A DNA stretch of 64,000 bases from Limnothrix sp. FACHB-406 (lineage in GTDB: Bacteria > Cyanobacteriota > Cyanobacteriia > CACIAM-69d). The notes under the pieces were generated by a model. It was not told the origin of the DNA. It did no database searches and was given only the letters and a program-made list of their open reading frames with translations. The translations under genes were made by a program, and so were the position numbers. Numbering within the stretch: the stretch's first letter is position 1; the number at the start of each line of letters is the position of its first letter. This document shows positions 48,901-57,124 of this stretch, one piece after another. Location of the stretch: contig NZ_JACJSP010000004.1 in assembly GCF_014698235.1 (NCBI RefSeq), positions 272,906 through 336,905 of the forward strand, given 5' to 3'.

Positions 48901-49702
48901 CACCTCGGGCCTGTGGGTGGATCTGGCGGCTTTGCAAACGATCGCCTGGATCAGTTGGGGCCGCGCTTGGTTGCCTGGCTGGGCCGCCTTTGACCCCCAT
49001 TGGGCTGTTCTGGCGGCCTTCAGCGCGATCGGGCTGGCGGTTTTGGGCCAAACCCGCTCCCAAAAAATCGCCTGGGAACGGGTTGCCCTTTGGTTGCCCG
49101 CCAGCATGAGCCTCTTACTGGCCGGGTCGATCGCCCCGCCCGCGCTGATGGTGGTGGCCGCCAGTTATGGTGCGTTGGCGGCCCTGTTGCGCCGTCGCCG
49201 GTTGTATTACCTGGGGCTGCTGTTTGCCACCTGGTCGATTTGGCGGAGTCTGTGGCTGGCCGGTTCCATGGAAGCCCTGCTCTATGTGGGGCCCTTGGGC
49301 AGCAGCTTAATTTTGGCGGCGGAAATTGACCCCGCTTGGCAGGGGGCCAAGGGCCGGCCCCTGCGCCACGGCCTGCGATTGGCCGGCACGGGAATCATTG
49401 CTTGGGCGGCCTTCGCACAGCACAGCACCGATTGGGTGAGTCTGGTGTTGGCCCTCGGGGCGATCGGGACTGGCATTTTTTGGCAAGTGCGCGCCTACCT
49501 GCTGATGGGATCCCTGTTGCTGGGAGCCGCCACCTTGGCCAATTTTGTGGAGCTGAATGCCCGGTGGTCGTTCCTGAAATGGTTGGTGGGGCTGGCGTTG
49601 GGCACGGGAATGATCTGGCTGGCGGCCACCTTTGAAACCCAGCGCGATCGAGCCAGGGCCCTGTTACAGCGTTGGTCAGACGACCTCGATCGCTGGGATT
49701 AG
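45980..49702 (+). CDS. Giant polytopic membrane protein, 1240 aa
   Basis: A cytosolic N-terminus of about 85 residues contains LEGLEVWLRLGLVSEDWVREVAS, similar to the start of DUF2157-type proteins, followed by a proline/serine linker. The remaining 1150 residues are a nearly continuous series of hydrophobic segments, roughly thirty or more, extremely rich in W, L, A and G. The last 20 residues are charged (FETQRDRARALLQRWSDDLDRWD). No enzymatic motif is visible. Similar large proteins occur in other cyanobacteria; none has an assigned function that I know. A plus/minus hairpin follows. Confidence 0.8.
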   Translation: MADLAPQHRDHLLTIELAVRTSDPRLLEGLEVWLRLGLVSEDWVREVASTWLTCPLPAIARSPVAPVPSSSPQPATQSSGRLRAITAELSVVWLLLLGAFLVVVSSAWLAASFWSQVGGVGQYGILLLYTILFWGAALWTDRQARLRLTGQTLRALVTLLLPVNAWAADGLGLPLWGWFGAGALWLMIAWTMVSRRSVALLILLACGLHWNWPSGQAWAGVTICAGFIALAAAWPGRWQLRSRHHRALMAGSLLILLLRALATQIASLADVALVMVVSGLLVILDAREATRAKVGLNGFGWLLVGLGWLLGQTDATAPWQQLTLALIAGGLLWERLQRSGRKADLLGLTLVMAGACRGTAALLPDDWRSSLWVAAQSLLELRQPEQVLGLLWLPYPIVPGGLAIAQQRRDRPDLAKFGLGLALGILLLLNAYALALWPHNLRLLPLSLLTTASFGLVASRSPLGSLLPQVLANCTLTAALAAVYALARFGLPTTSAPIGWGQVGIGATLVLWSLVAIGGDRSPWQPWVKTSWWLGLGLAGLSLVQLTHGVWETVPAQVATSGLLSWLAIPLALLGLAAIGPERFRKAAKGLGAGGLVLAQSLAIYSPQSLALSLGVAGLALGASSLLPGFRQGWVALMAVTFGWLSLSALTGAGVGSWSGLAFGPWVTLQSGLLVVAWGLWWLAVGRSSPLLRLYGQALDRWATAVSWLLLPFTALRLLVLALDGDQPQARWEGWVIGLLLGVIGFRLLTSRRAGRPAAIPGLLWAGAAALELATAETLRQLNGSLSHYAVATLGLGFICLFATERLGRQFPSRRWLPLGYGLLTLLWRSSYWDSWTGLLMVGVALIGLRVAARSPHQRWLSYSSLAIASWGWGELAFFWTGHWLPAGTTTDALVLFAVVAGFLAWFYDLGRDRWGRSLFALNGRTLAWTAHGHWLVGTGFSGLLWLTAGPTHGPLAWAALGLLVAYPWVQGWRTSGLWVDLAALQTIAWISWGRAWLPGWAAFDPHWAVLAAFSAIGLAVLGQTRSQKIAWERVALWLPASMSLLLAGSIAPPALMVVAASYGALAALLRRRRLYYLGLLFATWSIWRSLWLAGSMEALLYVGPLGSSLILAAEIDPAWQGAKGRPLRHGLRLAGTGIIAWAAFAQHSTDWVSLVLALGAIGTGIFWQVRAYLLMGSLLLGAATLANFVELNARWSFLKWLVGLALGTGMIWLAATFETQRDRARALLQRWSDDLDRWD

Positions 49703-49752
49703 GAATGGTGCTGAGACCTAGGCCGATCCAAAGGCTCGATGCCTAAACAAAA

Positions 49753-49771
49753 GCCGCCCTGCTCGGGCGGC
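49753..49771 (-). terminator. Terminator between the giant membrane protein gene and ccmK
   Basis: GCCGCCC (49753-49759) pairs with GGGCGGC (49765-49771) across a five-base loop. On the minus strand TTTTG follows, so it terminates ccmK; it may also stop plus-strand transcripts. Confidence 0.75.
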
Positions 49772-49810
49772 CAGTGACCAATGGGGCAATGGGGTCTTTA
49801 GCAATCAGCC

Positions 49811-50152
49811 CTAGCGCGAAGTGAGCAGGCGCGGGCCTTCCACCGCCACGCGATACTGTTCCACCTTGTCGTTGTATTCAATGGGCAGCACCGCCACCAC
49901 ATTCTCGTGGGGACGCGGGATGATCACCCACGATTCCACCACGCCGCCGAAGACGTTTTCGGCCGCCGCGATGCCCGCTTCAACAGATTGTTTAACTTCA
50001 GCCACTTCGCCGCGCACATTAACGGTGAAGCGAGCGCTGCCCACGCGGATGTAGCCAACGAGGGTGACGCGCCCGGCCTTAACCATTGCATCGGCTGCGG
50101 CCAAGACGGCGGGGAAGCCTTTGGTTTCGATCGAGCCTACCGCTTGGGCCAT
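49811..50152 (-). CDS. ccmK: Carboxysome shell protein CcmK (CcmK4-like)
   Basis: A single bacterial-microcompartment domain of 113 residues: [51 protein letters not shown], then [19 protein letters not shown]. CcmK hexamers tile the carboxysome facets and their central pores pass bicarbonate and sugars. The [13 protein letters not shown] segment with [14 protein letters not shown] resembles CcmK4 more than CcmK1/2, whose pore segment is usually KIGS. CcmK3 and CcmK4 are normally an adjacent pair; here only one gene is present. AGGAG stands before the ATG. Confidence 0.93.
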   Translation of the reverse strand: MAQAVGSIETKGFPAVLAAADAMVKAGRVTLVGYIRVGSARFTVNVRGEVAEVKQSVEAGIAAAENVFGGVVESWVIIPRPHENVVAVLPIEYNDKVEQYRVAVEGPRLLTSR

Positions 50153-50555
50153 GGGGCGCTCTCCTGTGAAAAGCCTAGCTAAATGAAAACAATGGGTTGC
50201 AAGAGTTGCAAGCTATGGAACCACTTCAACTGGCAGCGGTCACAACCAATTGCCCAGCGCAAATTCAATTGCCCAGCGCGAATTGCCGAACACAAACAGC
50301 GCCCGGAGTTGTGACGCGGGGTTGAGCGTCCACGCAACATTGTACGGGCGATTGGCGATCGCGGCGCTGGGTGTTTGGACTTCTTTGGGAATCTGGGGGC
50401 GATCGCCCGATTGAATCTTGCAATCGCAGTGATTTTTGATCCTAATCAGCGCCCCCTTGGCCGGGGCCCAAAAGGGGATCGGGCCATGGGGCGAAAGTTC
50501 AAGGCCATGCTAGGGTGCGAGAAGCGATCGCAGCGCAGCAAGGGATTGGAGGAGA
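50153..50555. other. 403-base intergenic region between divergent ccmK and SLH genes
   Basis: Contains a 19-bp tandem duplication at 50247-50284. No gene or RNA is recognised; promoters for both genes are expected here. Confidence 0.5.
50247..50284. repeat. 19-bp tandem duplication
   Basis: CAATTGCCCAGCGCAAATT (50247-50265) is followed directly by the same unit with one change (50266-50284), about 95 bases upstream of the ccmK start. Confidence 0.95.
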
Positions 50556-52526
50556 ATGGCGACGTTTGCAGACATCACCAACCACTGGGCCCAAGCCTTC
50601 ATCGCGGCCCTGGCCGATCGAGGGTTGATTAGTGGATTTCCCGATGGATCCTTCCAACCGGATCGCCCCTTAACTCGGGCCCAATTCGCGGCCTTGCTGG
50701 TGCGATCGGTCGATCGGCCCTCCGTGCGATCGCCCCGCAGCTTTCGGGATGTGGCCGCTAACCATTGGGCCCGAGCTGCAATTCAGCAGGCTTGGGAACG
50801 GGGTTTGCTCAGTGGCTACCCGGACGGTTCCTTTCGCCCCGATGCCACGATCGTGCGGGCCGATGTGTTGGTGGCCTTGGTGAATGGGTTGGGCTTAACC
50901 GGCGGCGAAACCTTGGATCTGAGCCGTTTTTTTGATGATGCCGGAGCGATCGCAATCTATGCCCGACAGCCGGTGCAGCGAGCCTTGCACCGTCGCTTGG
51001 TGGCGAATTTTCCCAACTTGCGGCAACTGCGCCCCAGCCAAGCCAGCAGCCGGGCAGAAGTGGCCACCATGCTCTATCAAGCCCTGGTGGCCGATCGCAA
51101 TTTCCCCACGATCGACTCGCCCTACTTGGTGGAACCCGGAGAGCCGCCGCCCCAGTTGGTGAATCTGTCCCATCGACGGGAATTGCGAGCCGCTTGGATT
51201 GCCAGTGTGTGGAATGTGAATTGGCCGTCCAAGGCGGGCCTGTCCAGCGCCCAACAGCAGGCGGAATTGGTGACCCTGCTCGATCGAGCGGCGGCGGCCC
51301 GTTTAAATGCCATCTTCCTGCAAATTCGCCCGGAAGGAGACGCGCTTTACGACTCCAGCATTGAGCCTTGGAGCCGGTGGTTAACAGGAACCCAGGGCCG
51401 CGCACCCAATCCTTACTATGACCCGCTGGCCTTCGCGATCGAGCAATGCCGCCAACGCAACCTGGAACTCCACGCTTGGTTCAATCCCTACCGGGCCCGC
51501 ACCTCCCTCAACGCCCCGATCGGCACCGGGAACCACGTGGAAGCTGTTTACCCCAACGCCGTTTACACCTACGGCACGCAGCGCTGGATGGATCCGGGCC
51601 TGCCCGAGGTGCAAAACCGAGCCGTAGACGTGGTGTTGGATGTGGTGCGGCGCTACGACATCGACGGCATTCACCTAGATGACTATTTCTATCCCTATCC
51701 CGTGGAGGGGCAAGAGTTTCCTGATCGCCAAACCTACTGGTCTTGGGGGGGTGGCAAAACCTTGGCCGATTGGCGGCGCGACAACGTAAACAAGCTGGTG
51801 AAGCGGTTGTCGGAACAGATTCGATCGGTCAAACCCTGGGTCAAATTCGGCATCAGCCCCTTTGGCATCTATCGCCCCGGAGAACCGGCGGGCATTGTGG
51901 GACTGGATCAGTACGATCGCCTGTTTGCCGATCCCAAATGGTGGCTCAAGGCCGGCTGGTTAGATTACGTTGCGCCTCAACTCTATTGGCGGATTGATCA
52001 AACGGCCCAAAGTTACCGCACCCTGCTGAACTGGTGGGTGCAAATTGCCAACGGGGCCCATGTTTACCCCGGCAATAACTTGGACAAATTGGGCAGCAGC
52101 AGCGCTTGGTCAGTGGCCGAATTTGAGCAGCAAATTACCCTCACGCGGGAACTGGCGGCCCAGCGGGCCTTGGGAAATGCGTTCTATAACATTGAGCCGA
52201 TCGCGGAAAACCGCCAGGGATTTGCTGACCAACTGCGCCAGGAACTCTATGCCCAACCAGCCTTGCCGCCGATTTTGAGGGCCACCGGCAACCCGCCGAG
52301 TCCGCCCACGGGGGTGAGGGTCAATGGTGGAGAACTCACTTGGGCTGCGGGTGGCGAAGGGTTGCGTGGTTGGGCCCTTTATCGACAACAGGGCAACAGT
52401 TGGACGCTCGATCGCCTGTTGGCGGCCGGAGCGCGATCGCTCGCCTTGGGGGCCGGAACCTATGCCCTCTGCGCCGTGGATCGATCGGCCCGTGAAAGCC
52501 AAGGGGTGGTGGTGACCCTGCGATGA
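50556..52526 (+). CDS. SLH-domain protein with GHL10/DUF187-type glycosidase domain
   Basis: The 656-residue protein starts with three S-layer homology repeats (residues about 4-48, 62-108 and 118-175; e.g. FRDVAANHWARAAIQQAWERGLLSGYPDGSFRPD). Residues about 205-560 match the glycosyl-hydrolase-like GHL10 family: ELRAAWIASVWNVNWPSK, YDPLAFAIEQCRQRNLELHAWFNPYRA, YDIDGIHLDDYFYPYP with candidate catalytic acids, and WLDYVAPQLYWRIDQ. A short beta domain ends the protein. The start (ATG 50556) is backed by GGAGGAG, and no signal peptide precedes the SLH repeats, which is odd for a wall protein. Confidence 0.9.
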   Translation: MATFADITNHWAQAFIAALADRGLISGFPDGSFQPDRPLTRAQFAALLVRSVDRPSVRSPRSFRDVAANHWARAAIQQAWERGLLSGYPDGSFRPDATIVRADVLVALVNGLGLTGGETLDLSRFFDDAGAIAIYARQPVQRALHRRLVANFPNLRQLRPSQASSRAEVATMLYQALVADRNFPTIDSPYLVEPGEPPPQLVNLSHRRELRAAWIASVWNVNWPSKAGLSSAQQQAELVTLLDRAAAARLNAIFLQIRPEGDALYDSSIEPWSRWLTGTQGRAPNPYYDPLAFAIEQCRQRNLELHAWFNPYRARTSLNAPIGTGNHVEAVYPNAVYTYGTQRWMDPGLPEVQNRAVDVVLDVVRRYDIDGIHLDDYFYPYPVEGQEFPDRQTYWSWGGGKTLADWRRDNVNKLVKRLSEQIRSVKPWVKFGISPFGIYRPGEPAGIVGLDQYDRLFADPKWWLKAGWLDYVAPQLYWRIDQTAQSYRTLLNWWVQIANGAHVYPGNNLDKLGSSSAWSVAEFEQQITLTRELAAQRALGNAFYNIEPIAENRQGFADQLRQELYAQPALPPILRATGNPPSPPTGVRVNGGELTWAAGGEGLRGWALYRQQGNSWTLDRLLAAGARSLALGAGTYALCAVDRSARESQGVVVTLR

Positions 52527-52616
52527 GGCAGGTTGTCGGTTAACGTTGGCCCAAAAACCTGGACTAACCGGGGCCGCCGCCACGGGGCGATCGGGTGATG
52601 TTGTGGAGAATTGAGC

Positions 52617-53372
52617 ATGTTTCAGGTCGATGCAGTCTTTAACCGCGATCGATTCTTATTGCGACAAAAGTTGATGACCCTCTCGGAAAAATATGACGTT
52701 TGTGATGATCACGGAGACCCAATCCTGTTCATTGAACGGCCAACCCATTGGGCGCGTAGCTTGCTGGCAGTTTTGGCCGGTTTAATTGCCACCATCGTCA
52801 TGATCGTGCTGCTGGCTCTTCTGATGTCGGTGATGCCAGAAAACCTGCAATTGCCAGTGTTTTTGGTGGGAACAATCATTATTTGCATCGCAGTTCTGAC
52901 GGTGATTGTGCTGATTTCACCCAAGCGCCATATCACCATCTATCGAGATGCCAGTAAACAGGAACCACTGATTAAAATCATTCAAGAGAAAAAATTTGAA
53001 TGGTTCACGGCCACTTTCACTGTACGCGATTTGAAAGGGGACTTAGCTCGATTTCGCAAGAACTATCTCTACGATATATTGCGCAAACGGTGGCACTGCT
53101 ATCGCCCCGATGGCTCACTGCTTTGTGTCGCCAAAGAGGATTCGATTGTGCTGTCATTATTACGGCGCTTTTTAGAACCGCTGATGTGGGTTTTGCGAAC
53201 GAATTTCATCATTTTGGAGGGGAATAGCGATCGCCAAATTGGGGAATTTAACCGCAAATTTACCCTACTCGATCGCTACGTTTTGGATATGAGTGCGGAT
53301 CTCAATCGCTATCTCGATCGCCGGATTGCCTTGGCTCTGGGCGTAATGCTCGATACGGGCGAGGGCCGCTAG
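52617..53372 (+). CDS. Scramblase/LURP-one-like membrane protein
   Basis: About 251 residues. The start (FQVDAVFNRDRFLLRQKLMTLSEKYDVCDDHGDPILFIE) and end (FIILEGNSDRQIGEFNRKFTLLDRYVLDMS, then RRIALALGVMLDTGEGR) match the tubby-like beta-barrel family that includes phospholipid scramblases and plant LURP-one proteins. Two membrane helices (about 46-68 and 78-98) are inserted after the first strands, an arrangement I have not seen in the eukaryotic members. Function in bacteria is unknown. ATG at 52617 is preferred to a TTG two codons earlier. Confidence 0.65.
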   Translation: MFQVDAVFNRDRFLLRQKLMTLSEKYDVCDDHGDPILFIERPTHWARSLLAVLAGLIATIVMIVLLALLMSVMPENLQLPVFLVGTIIICIAVLTVIVLISPKRHITIYRDASKQEPLIKIIQEKKFEWFTATFTVRDLKGDLARFRKNYLYDILRKRWHCYRPDGSLLCVAKEDSIVLSLLRRFLEPLMWVLRTNFIILEGNSDRQIGEFNRKFTLLDRYVLDMSADLNRYLDRRIALALGVMLDTGEGR

Positions 53373-53383
53373 GACATCAGCCT

Positions 53384-53983
53384 ATGACCCCCCATTCCAA
53401 AGGTTCCAATCGCCGATCAACTGCGGCCCAATTAGGCGAATTGGGTGAAGCATTTGTGGCCGCTTGGTTGATGCAAGAGGGCTGGACGATCGAGGCGCGG
53501 CGATGGCGCTGTCGGGCCGGTGAGTTGGACTTGGTGGCGAGATCGGGTCAGGAATTGGCCTTTGTGGAGGTGAAAACCCGCAGTCCTGGAAATTGGGATC
53601 GCAACGGCGCGTTGGCCATCACCCCCGCCAAGCAACTGAAACTCTTGCGAGCGGCGGAGTTGTTTTTCATTCAACATCCCCAGTGGGCCCATTTAGCTCG
53701 GCGGTTTGATGTGGCGTTGGTGGGGCGATCGCCTCGGGGAACAGTAGCTGGGGTTGAGGGATCAGTGATTCGGCCAATCACAGGATTAACCGAGCGATCG
53801 AACCCTCAATTGAACCTTAAGTTACCCCATGAGTTGATGCGTCAATCAACCAGCGGGTTACCCCATGAATTACCCCATGAATTACCCAACGAATTCATTA
53901 CCCTCGGGGAACCCACGCAGTTTCAGGGCCAAGCCCTGGTGTTATGGGACTATTGGCCTGGGGCGATCGAGTTTGATGGCTAA
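53384..53983 (+). CDS. YraN/UPF0102 nuclease-fold protein with repeated C-terminal tail
   Basis: Residues 12-125 form the UPF0102 domain with its PD-(D/E)XK-like core: LGELGEAFVAAWLMQEGW, RCRAGELDLVARSGQELAFVEVKTRS (D and E-x-K), KQLKLLRAAELF and RRFDVALVG. The family is thought to be a DNA-processing endonuclease relative; its role is unproven. Usual length is about 120-130 residues; here 199, because of a tail with repeated LPHEL units (about 147-168) encoded by a short nucleotide repeat. The gene starts 11 bases after the scramblase-like gene, so the two are probably cotranscribed. Confidence 0.88.
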   Translation: MTPHSKGSNRRSTAAQLGELGEAFVAAWLMQEGWTIEARRWRCRAGELDLVARSGQELAFVEVKTRSPGNWDRNGALAITPAKQLKLLRAAELFFIQHPQWAHLARRFDVALVGRSPRGTVAGVEGSVIRPITGLTERSNPQLNLKLPHELMRQSTSGLPHELPHELPNEFITLGEPTQFQGQALVLWDYWPGAIEFDG

Positions 53984-54065
53984 ATGCTAAATGGTTGAAT
54001 GCTGAATGGTCTAATTCTGAAGTTGGTGAACAGTTGTTTAATCCTGTGGTTAACCCGGCAGTTTC

Positions 54066-54563
54066 CTAATCCTCAGGAGGTGTAACCTTGCCTTCCTGAA
54101 TTAGGGTTTCCAACAGTCCTTCACAGGCATCAAGCAACAGATCAATAACCTGCTGAAATCCTTCGGGGCCGCCATAGTAAGGATCAGGCACTTCCTTGAG
54201 GTCATGGTGGCGACAAAAATCGCACATCATTTTCACCTTGTCGCGATATTTGCGATCGGGATCGCGCGCCAAAATGCCCCAATAGTTATCCCGATCCATC
54301 GCCAAAATGAGGTCAAAATCCGCAAAATCAACGGAAGAAAATTGTCGCGCCCGCCCTTGCAGTTTAATGCCTGGGTGATTCGCCGCCGCCGCGCTCATGC
54401 GCCGATCGGGTGGCTCGCCCACGTGATAGGCTCCTGTGCCCGCCGAATCACACTCAATTTGCCCCTGCAAGCCGCGCTGTGCAATGAGATGATTCATCAA
54501 ATTTTCGGCAGCGGGCGATCGGCAAATATTGCCCAAACAGACAAATAGCAGTTTGACAGGCAT
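54066..54563 (-). CDS. Low-molecular-weight protein tyrosine phosphatase
   Basis: The 165-residue protein has the P loop C-x5-R-S at C9-R15 (CLGNICRS) and the general acid in the DPYYGG motif (D127). It is of the LMW-PTP family that dephosphorylates tyrosine residues; in bacteria several members control polysaccharide export kinases. It contains extra cysteines in a CDFCRHH stretch. ATG at 54563. A convergent YraN gene ends 82 bases away. Confidence 0.93.
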   Translation of the reverse strand: MPVKLLFVCLGNICRSPAAENLMNHLIAQRGLQGQIECDSAGTGAYHVGEPPDRRMSAAAANHPGIKLQGRARQFSSVDFADFDLILAMDRDNYWGILARDPDRKYRDKVKMMCDFCRHHDLKEVPDPYYGGPEGFQQVIDLLLDACEGLLETLIQEGKVTPPED

Positions 54564-54632
54564 AGGGCACAGATTTCGCAGAGTCTAGCAAAGTGCCAAA
54601 GAAGGCAACTGAATTCGATGTGTCTCACTCAC

Positions 54633-54667
54633 CGCAGGCCAGGGGCCGAAGCCCCTAGCCTTCTGCG
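54633..54667. terminator. Hairpin after ebfC
   Basis: AGGGGC (54641-54646) and GCCCCT (54651-54656) close a CGAA tetraloop, extended by a second stem (AGGC/GCCT across one mismatch, then CGCAG/CTGCG with a bulge). It lies 54 bases past the ebfC stop and lacks a T tract. Confidence 0.5.
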
Positions 54668-54720
54668 ATGTCGGAACAGCAGGCTCAGGGGCTGAGGAAT
54701 TGATCGCAGATCTGTAGGGA

Positions 54721-55065
54721 CTACATGCCCGGTAGCTGAAGATTAGCGGTCAGGGCTTCCATTCGTTGCCGCATGGTTTCTGTGGAAGCGGTGTAGGCGT
54801 TTTTCATGGCCGCAAAAACCAGATCCGACAAAACTTCAGCCCCTTCGCCCAAGGCTTCTGCGGAAATTTCTACGCGGAGGGGTTCTTGGTTGCCGCTCAT
54901 CACCACCTTCACCAAGCCGTTGCCCGCTTGACCTTCAATTTCGGTTTTTTCCAGCTCTTCTTGCAGCTTTTTAGCATCTTCTTGCACTTGCTGGGCTTTT
55001 TGGATCGCTTGGGCAATTTCCTTCATTTTGCCCAAGCCGAAGCCAAATCCTTTGTTTTGCGACAT
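54721..55065 (-). CDS. YbaB/EbfC family nucleoid-associated protein
   Basis: The 114-residue protein has the family pattern: a glycine-rich start (GFGFGLGKM), a long charged helix ([31 protein letters not shown]), then [21 protein letters not shown] and a C-terminal helix. EbfC dimers bind DNA without strong sequence demand. In many bacteria the gene lies with dnaX and recR; here recR is 24 kb away. Confidence 0.93.
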   Translation of the reverse strand: MSQNKGFGFGLGKMKEIAQAIQKAQQVQEDAKKLQEELEKTEIEGQAGNGLVKVVMSGNQEPLRVEISAEALGEGAEVLSDLVFAAMKNAYTASTETMRQRMEALTANLQLPGM

Positions 55066-55351
55066 AGGTGTTAGTCGCGCGGTCTGCGCGCAGTCAAAAT
55101 CACGATAGGTTCAGAAACATTGGGTTGGACGGGCGATCGCACTCGATCGTTCTCCGGCCCTGGCCCCTGCTCATGCTATCACTGGCAGCGATCAACACAG
55201 CCGCGCCCCTAAGCGGTTGGTAACCCAAGAATCCACTCCCATTGCGGAGCGATTCATCTTGATCGCATCCTGGTTTCATCCTGGCTTTGTTCTGGGTTCA
55301 TTCTGGTTTCACTCCAGTTCGCCCTTGCTGTCACCCCGATCGCATCCTGAT

Positions 55352-57124
55352 TCAGGGGTGAGGATGAGGCCGATCGCCCGGAGTTGCTGGCAAATCCAGC
55401 AGCACAAACCGCCGAACCTTCGGCCGGCGCATTGCCCGCCCGCCCCGCTGCCACATCAGCCCCCAAATGGCAGGGGAAAACAGCAGCGGCATCGACAGCG
55501 CCAAAGATTTCAGCCAACGCCCCTGATGCCACAATTGGCGAGCTTGCACGAACCGCAGTCGATCGATCCATTGGCGCAACCTTGGGGTCATGGGTGGTTT
55601 GGGCGGTTGCGGTTGCGGTTGTGGTGGGCTGGAGATTGGGGCAGCGGGCAGCGCGAGCAAAGGATTGCTGGTTGGCAAATAGCTCAGGCGACTTAAGCGA
55701 TTCAGGCGATTCAGGCGATTCAGGTGATCAAGACGATTCCTGATCCGATCGCTGAGGGGGCGAGGGTGATTGGGATGACGGGGCGCACTGAAGTGACGGG
55801 GACTGTTTCGGCGCTGGGCATGATCTAAATGGTTCAGAAAATTTAAGTCCCGATCGAGCCAACGCCACAGTCGGGCCGCACGGCGCAGCAGCCAAGCCCG
55901 TCGCCGGGGCGATCGTTGGGCCCAGCGCACCAAAGGATCGAGCCACAGGGCGATCGCCCAACGCATCACCACCGTTTTCACCACAAACAAAGCCGCCAGG
56001 GGGAACCCCTGCTGCCACAGTTGCCGCGCCAACTGCAACCGAAAACGCATTTGTTGCCAGCGCAGTTTGAACCACCCACCCCGCAGCAGCGATTGGGGCG
56101 ACTGGGCCCGAATCCAGGCCTGAAGGCGGCGCTTCAGATAGCGTTGGGTGTCTCGATAGGTCCAGGTAAGGGCGTGGAAAATACGATTCAGCCGAGTCCG
56201 CAACATCAGGCCCCATCCCCGAGCCGATAGCAAACTGGGAGCGGCGATCGAGAAAGCCTTGAACCATTGGTAATGCTTAAGGGCAACCAATCCCCAATGC
56301 AGGCGCAGATAGGACTGAACCGCCTGGCTTTCGGGTAATTGTTGCTGAAACCGTTCGTTTACCAGCCCGTGAATTTTTTGTTTAATGGACCAATTGGTGT
56401 CAAACCGGCGATCGAACGAAAATTGCCGGTTATAGGCTCCGTCCCAGACGGTGCGATAGGCCAAGCACTGATTTAAAAAAATGGCATCGCCATATTCAGC
56501 AATGCGAATCCAAGCATCAATATCATCAAAATTGGTATCAAACTGAGAGTCCCAGCCCCGGGCTTGCAGAAAGGCCGATCGACGAAAGGCCACTTGCACC
56601 GGCGTACCAAACGGCACCATCTCCACCAACATGCCGTAGTGAATATCCTCTTGGGGAATGAAATAGGCTAAACCTGGCCCCGTGCGAGGGGTGTGCCCCA
56701 TTTCATTGCCCTGTAAGTCCACCTGCAAGGCCTGGCAGGAGCACAGGGCCGCGGGTGGACGTAAACCTTTGCCACAGCGTTGATCGTGAATGCGAATTGC
56801 CCGCACAAACTCAGCAATGCAATTGGGATCAAGATAATCATCATCATCCAGCAACTTCACCCAGTCGCCCTTGGCCAGCTCCACACCTCGGTTCACGCTG
56901 GCTGAATGGCCCTGATTGATGCTGTTGCGCCAATAGACCAATTGGGCGCGTCGCTCGATCGGGAGGCTGAGTTGCAACTGAGCCACCCATTCGGGGGTAT
57001 CGTCCCGGGAACAGTCGTCCACCACCACGACTTCACAGGGATAGCTTTGCCCCAAGGCAGAGGCGATCGCCCGATCGAGCAGCCGACGGCGGTTATAGGT
57101 AGCGATGACGATACTGAATTGCAT
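55352..57124 (-). CDS. Family 2 glycosyltransferase with long basic C-terminal region
   Basis: From the ATG at 57124 the protein has 590 residues. Residues 1-250 are a GT-A domain: FSIVIATYNRRRLLDRAIASAL, VVVVDDCSRDDTPEW, WVKLLDDDDYLDPNCI (DxD) and FDTNFDDIDAWIRIAEYG. The enzyme transfers a sugar from a nucleotide-sugar to a surface glycan, acceptor unknown. The C-terminal 300 residues are rich in R, W and L, with RRLQAWIRAQSP-type helices; an LNR repeat (HLNRLNRLNRLSRL) comes from five 9-bp DNA units at 55688-55732. A longer frame to 57265 lacks family sequence before MQFSIVI. Confidence 0.85.
   Translation of the reverse strand: MQFSIVIATYNRRRLLDRAIASALGQSYPCEVVVVDDCSRDDTPEWVAQLQLSLPIERRAQLVYWRNSINQGHSASVNRGVELAKGDWVKLLDDDDYLDPNCIAEFVRAIRIHDQRCGKGLRPPAALCSCQALQVDLQGNEMGHTPRTGPGLAYFIPQEDIHYGMLVEMVPFGTPVQVAFRRSAFLQARGWDSQFDTNFDDIDAWIRIAEYGDAIFLNQCLAYRTVWDGAYNRQFSFDRRFDTNWSIKQKIHGLVNERFQQQLPESQAVQSYLRLHWGLVALKHYQWFKAFSIAAPSLLSARGWGLMLRTRLNRIFHALTWTYRDTQRYLKRRLQAWIRAQSPQSLLRGGWFKLRWQQMRFRLQLARQLWQQGFPLAALFVVKTVVMRWAIALWLDPLVRWAQRSPRRRAWLLRRAARLWRWLDRDLNFLNHLDHAQRRNSPRHFSAPRHPNHPRPLSDRIRNRLDHLNRLNRLNRLSRLSYLPTSNPLLALPAAPISSPPQPQPQPPKPPMTPRLRQWIDRLRFVQARQLWHQGRWLKSLALSMPLLFSPAIWGLMWQRGGRAMRRPKVRRFVLLDLPATPGDRPHPHP
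55688..55732. repeat. 9-bp tandem repeat, 5 units, inside the GT2 gene
   Basis: Unit GCGATTCAG is perfect at 55697-55705, 55706-55714 and 55715-55723, with diverged units on each side. On the coding strand it gives Leu-Asn-Arg repeats. Confidence 0.9.
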
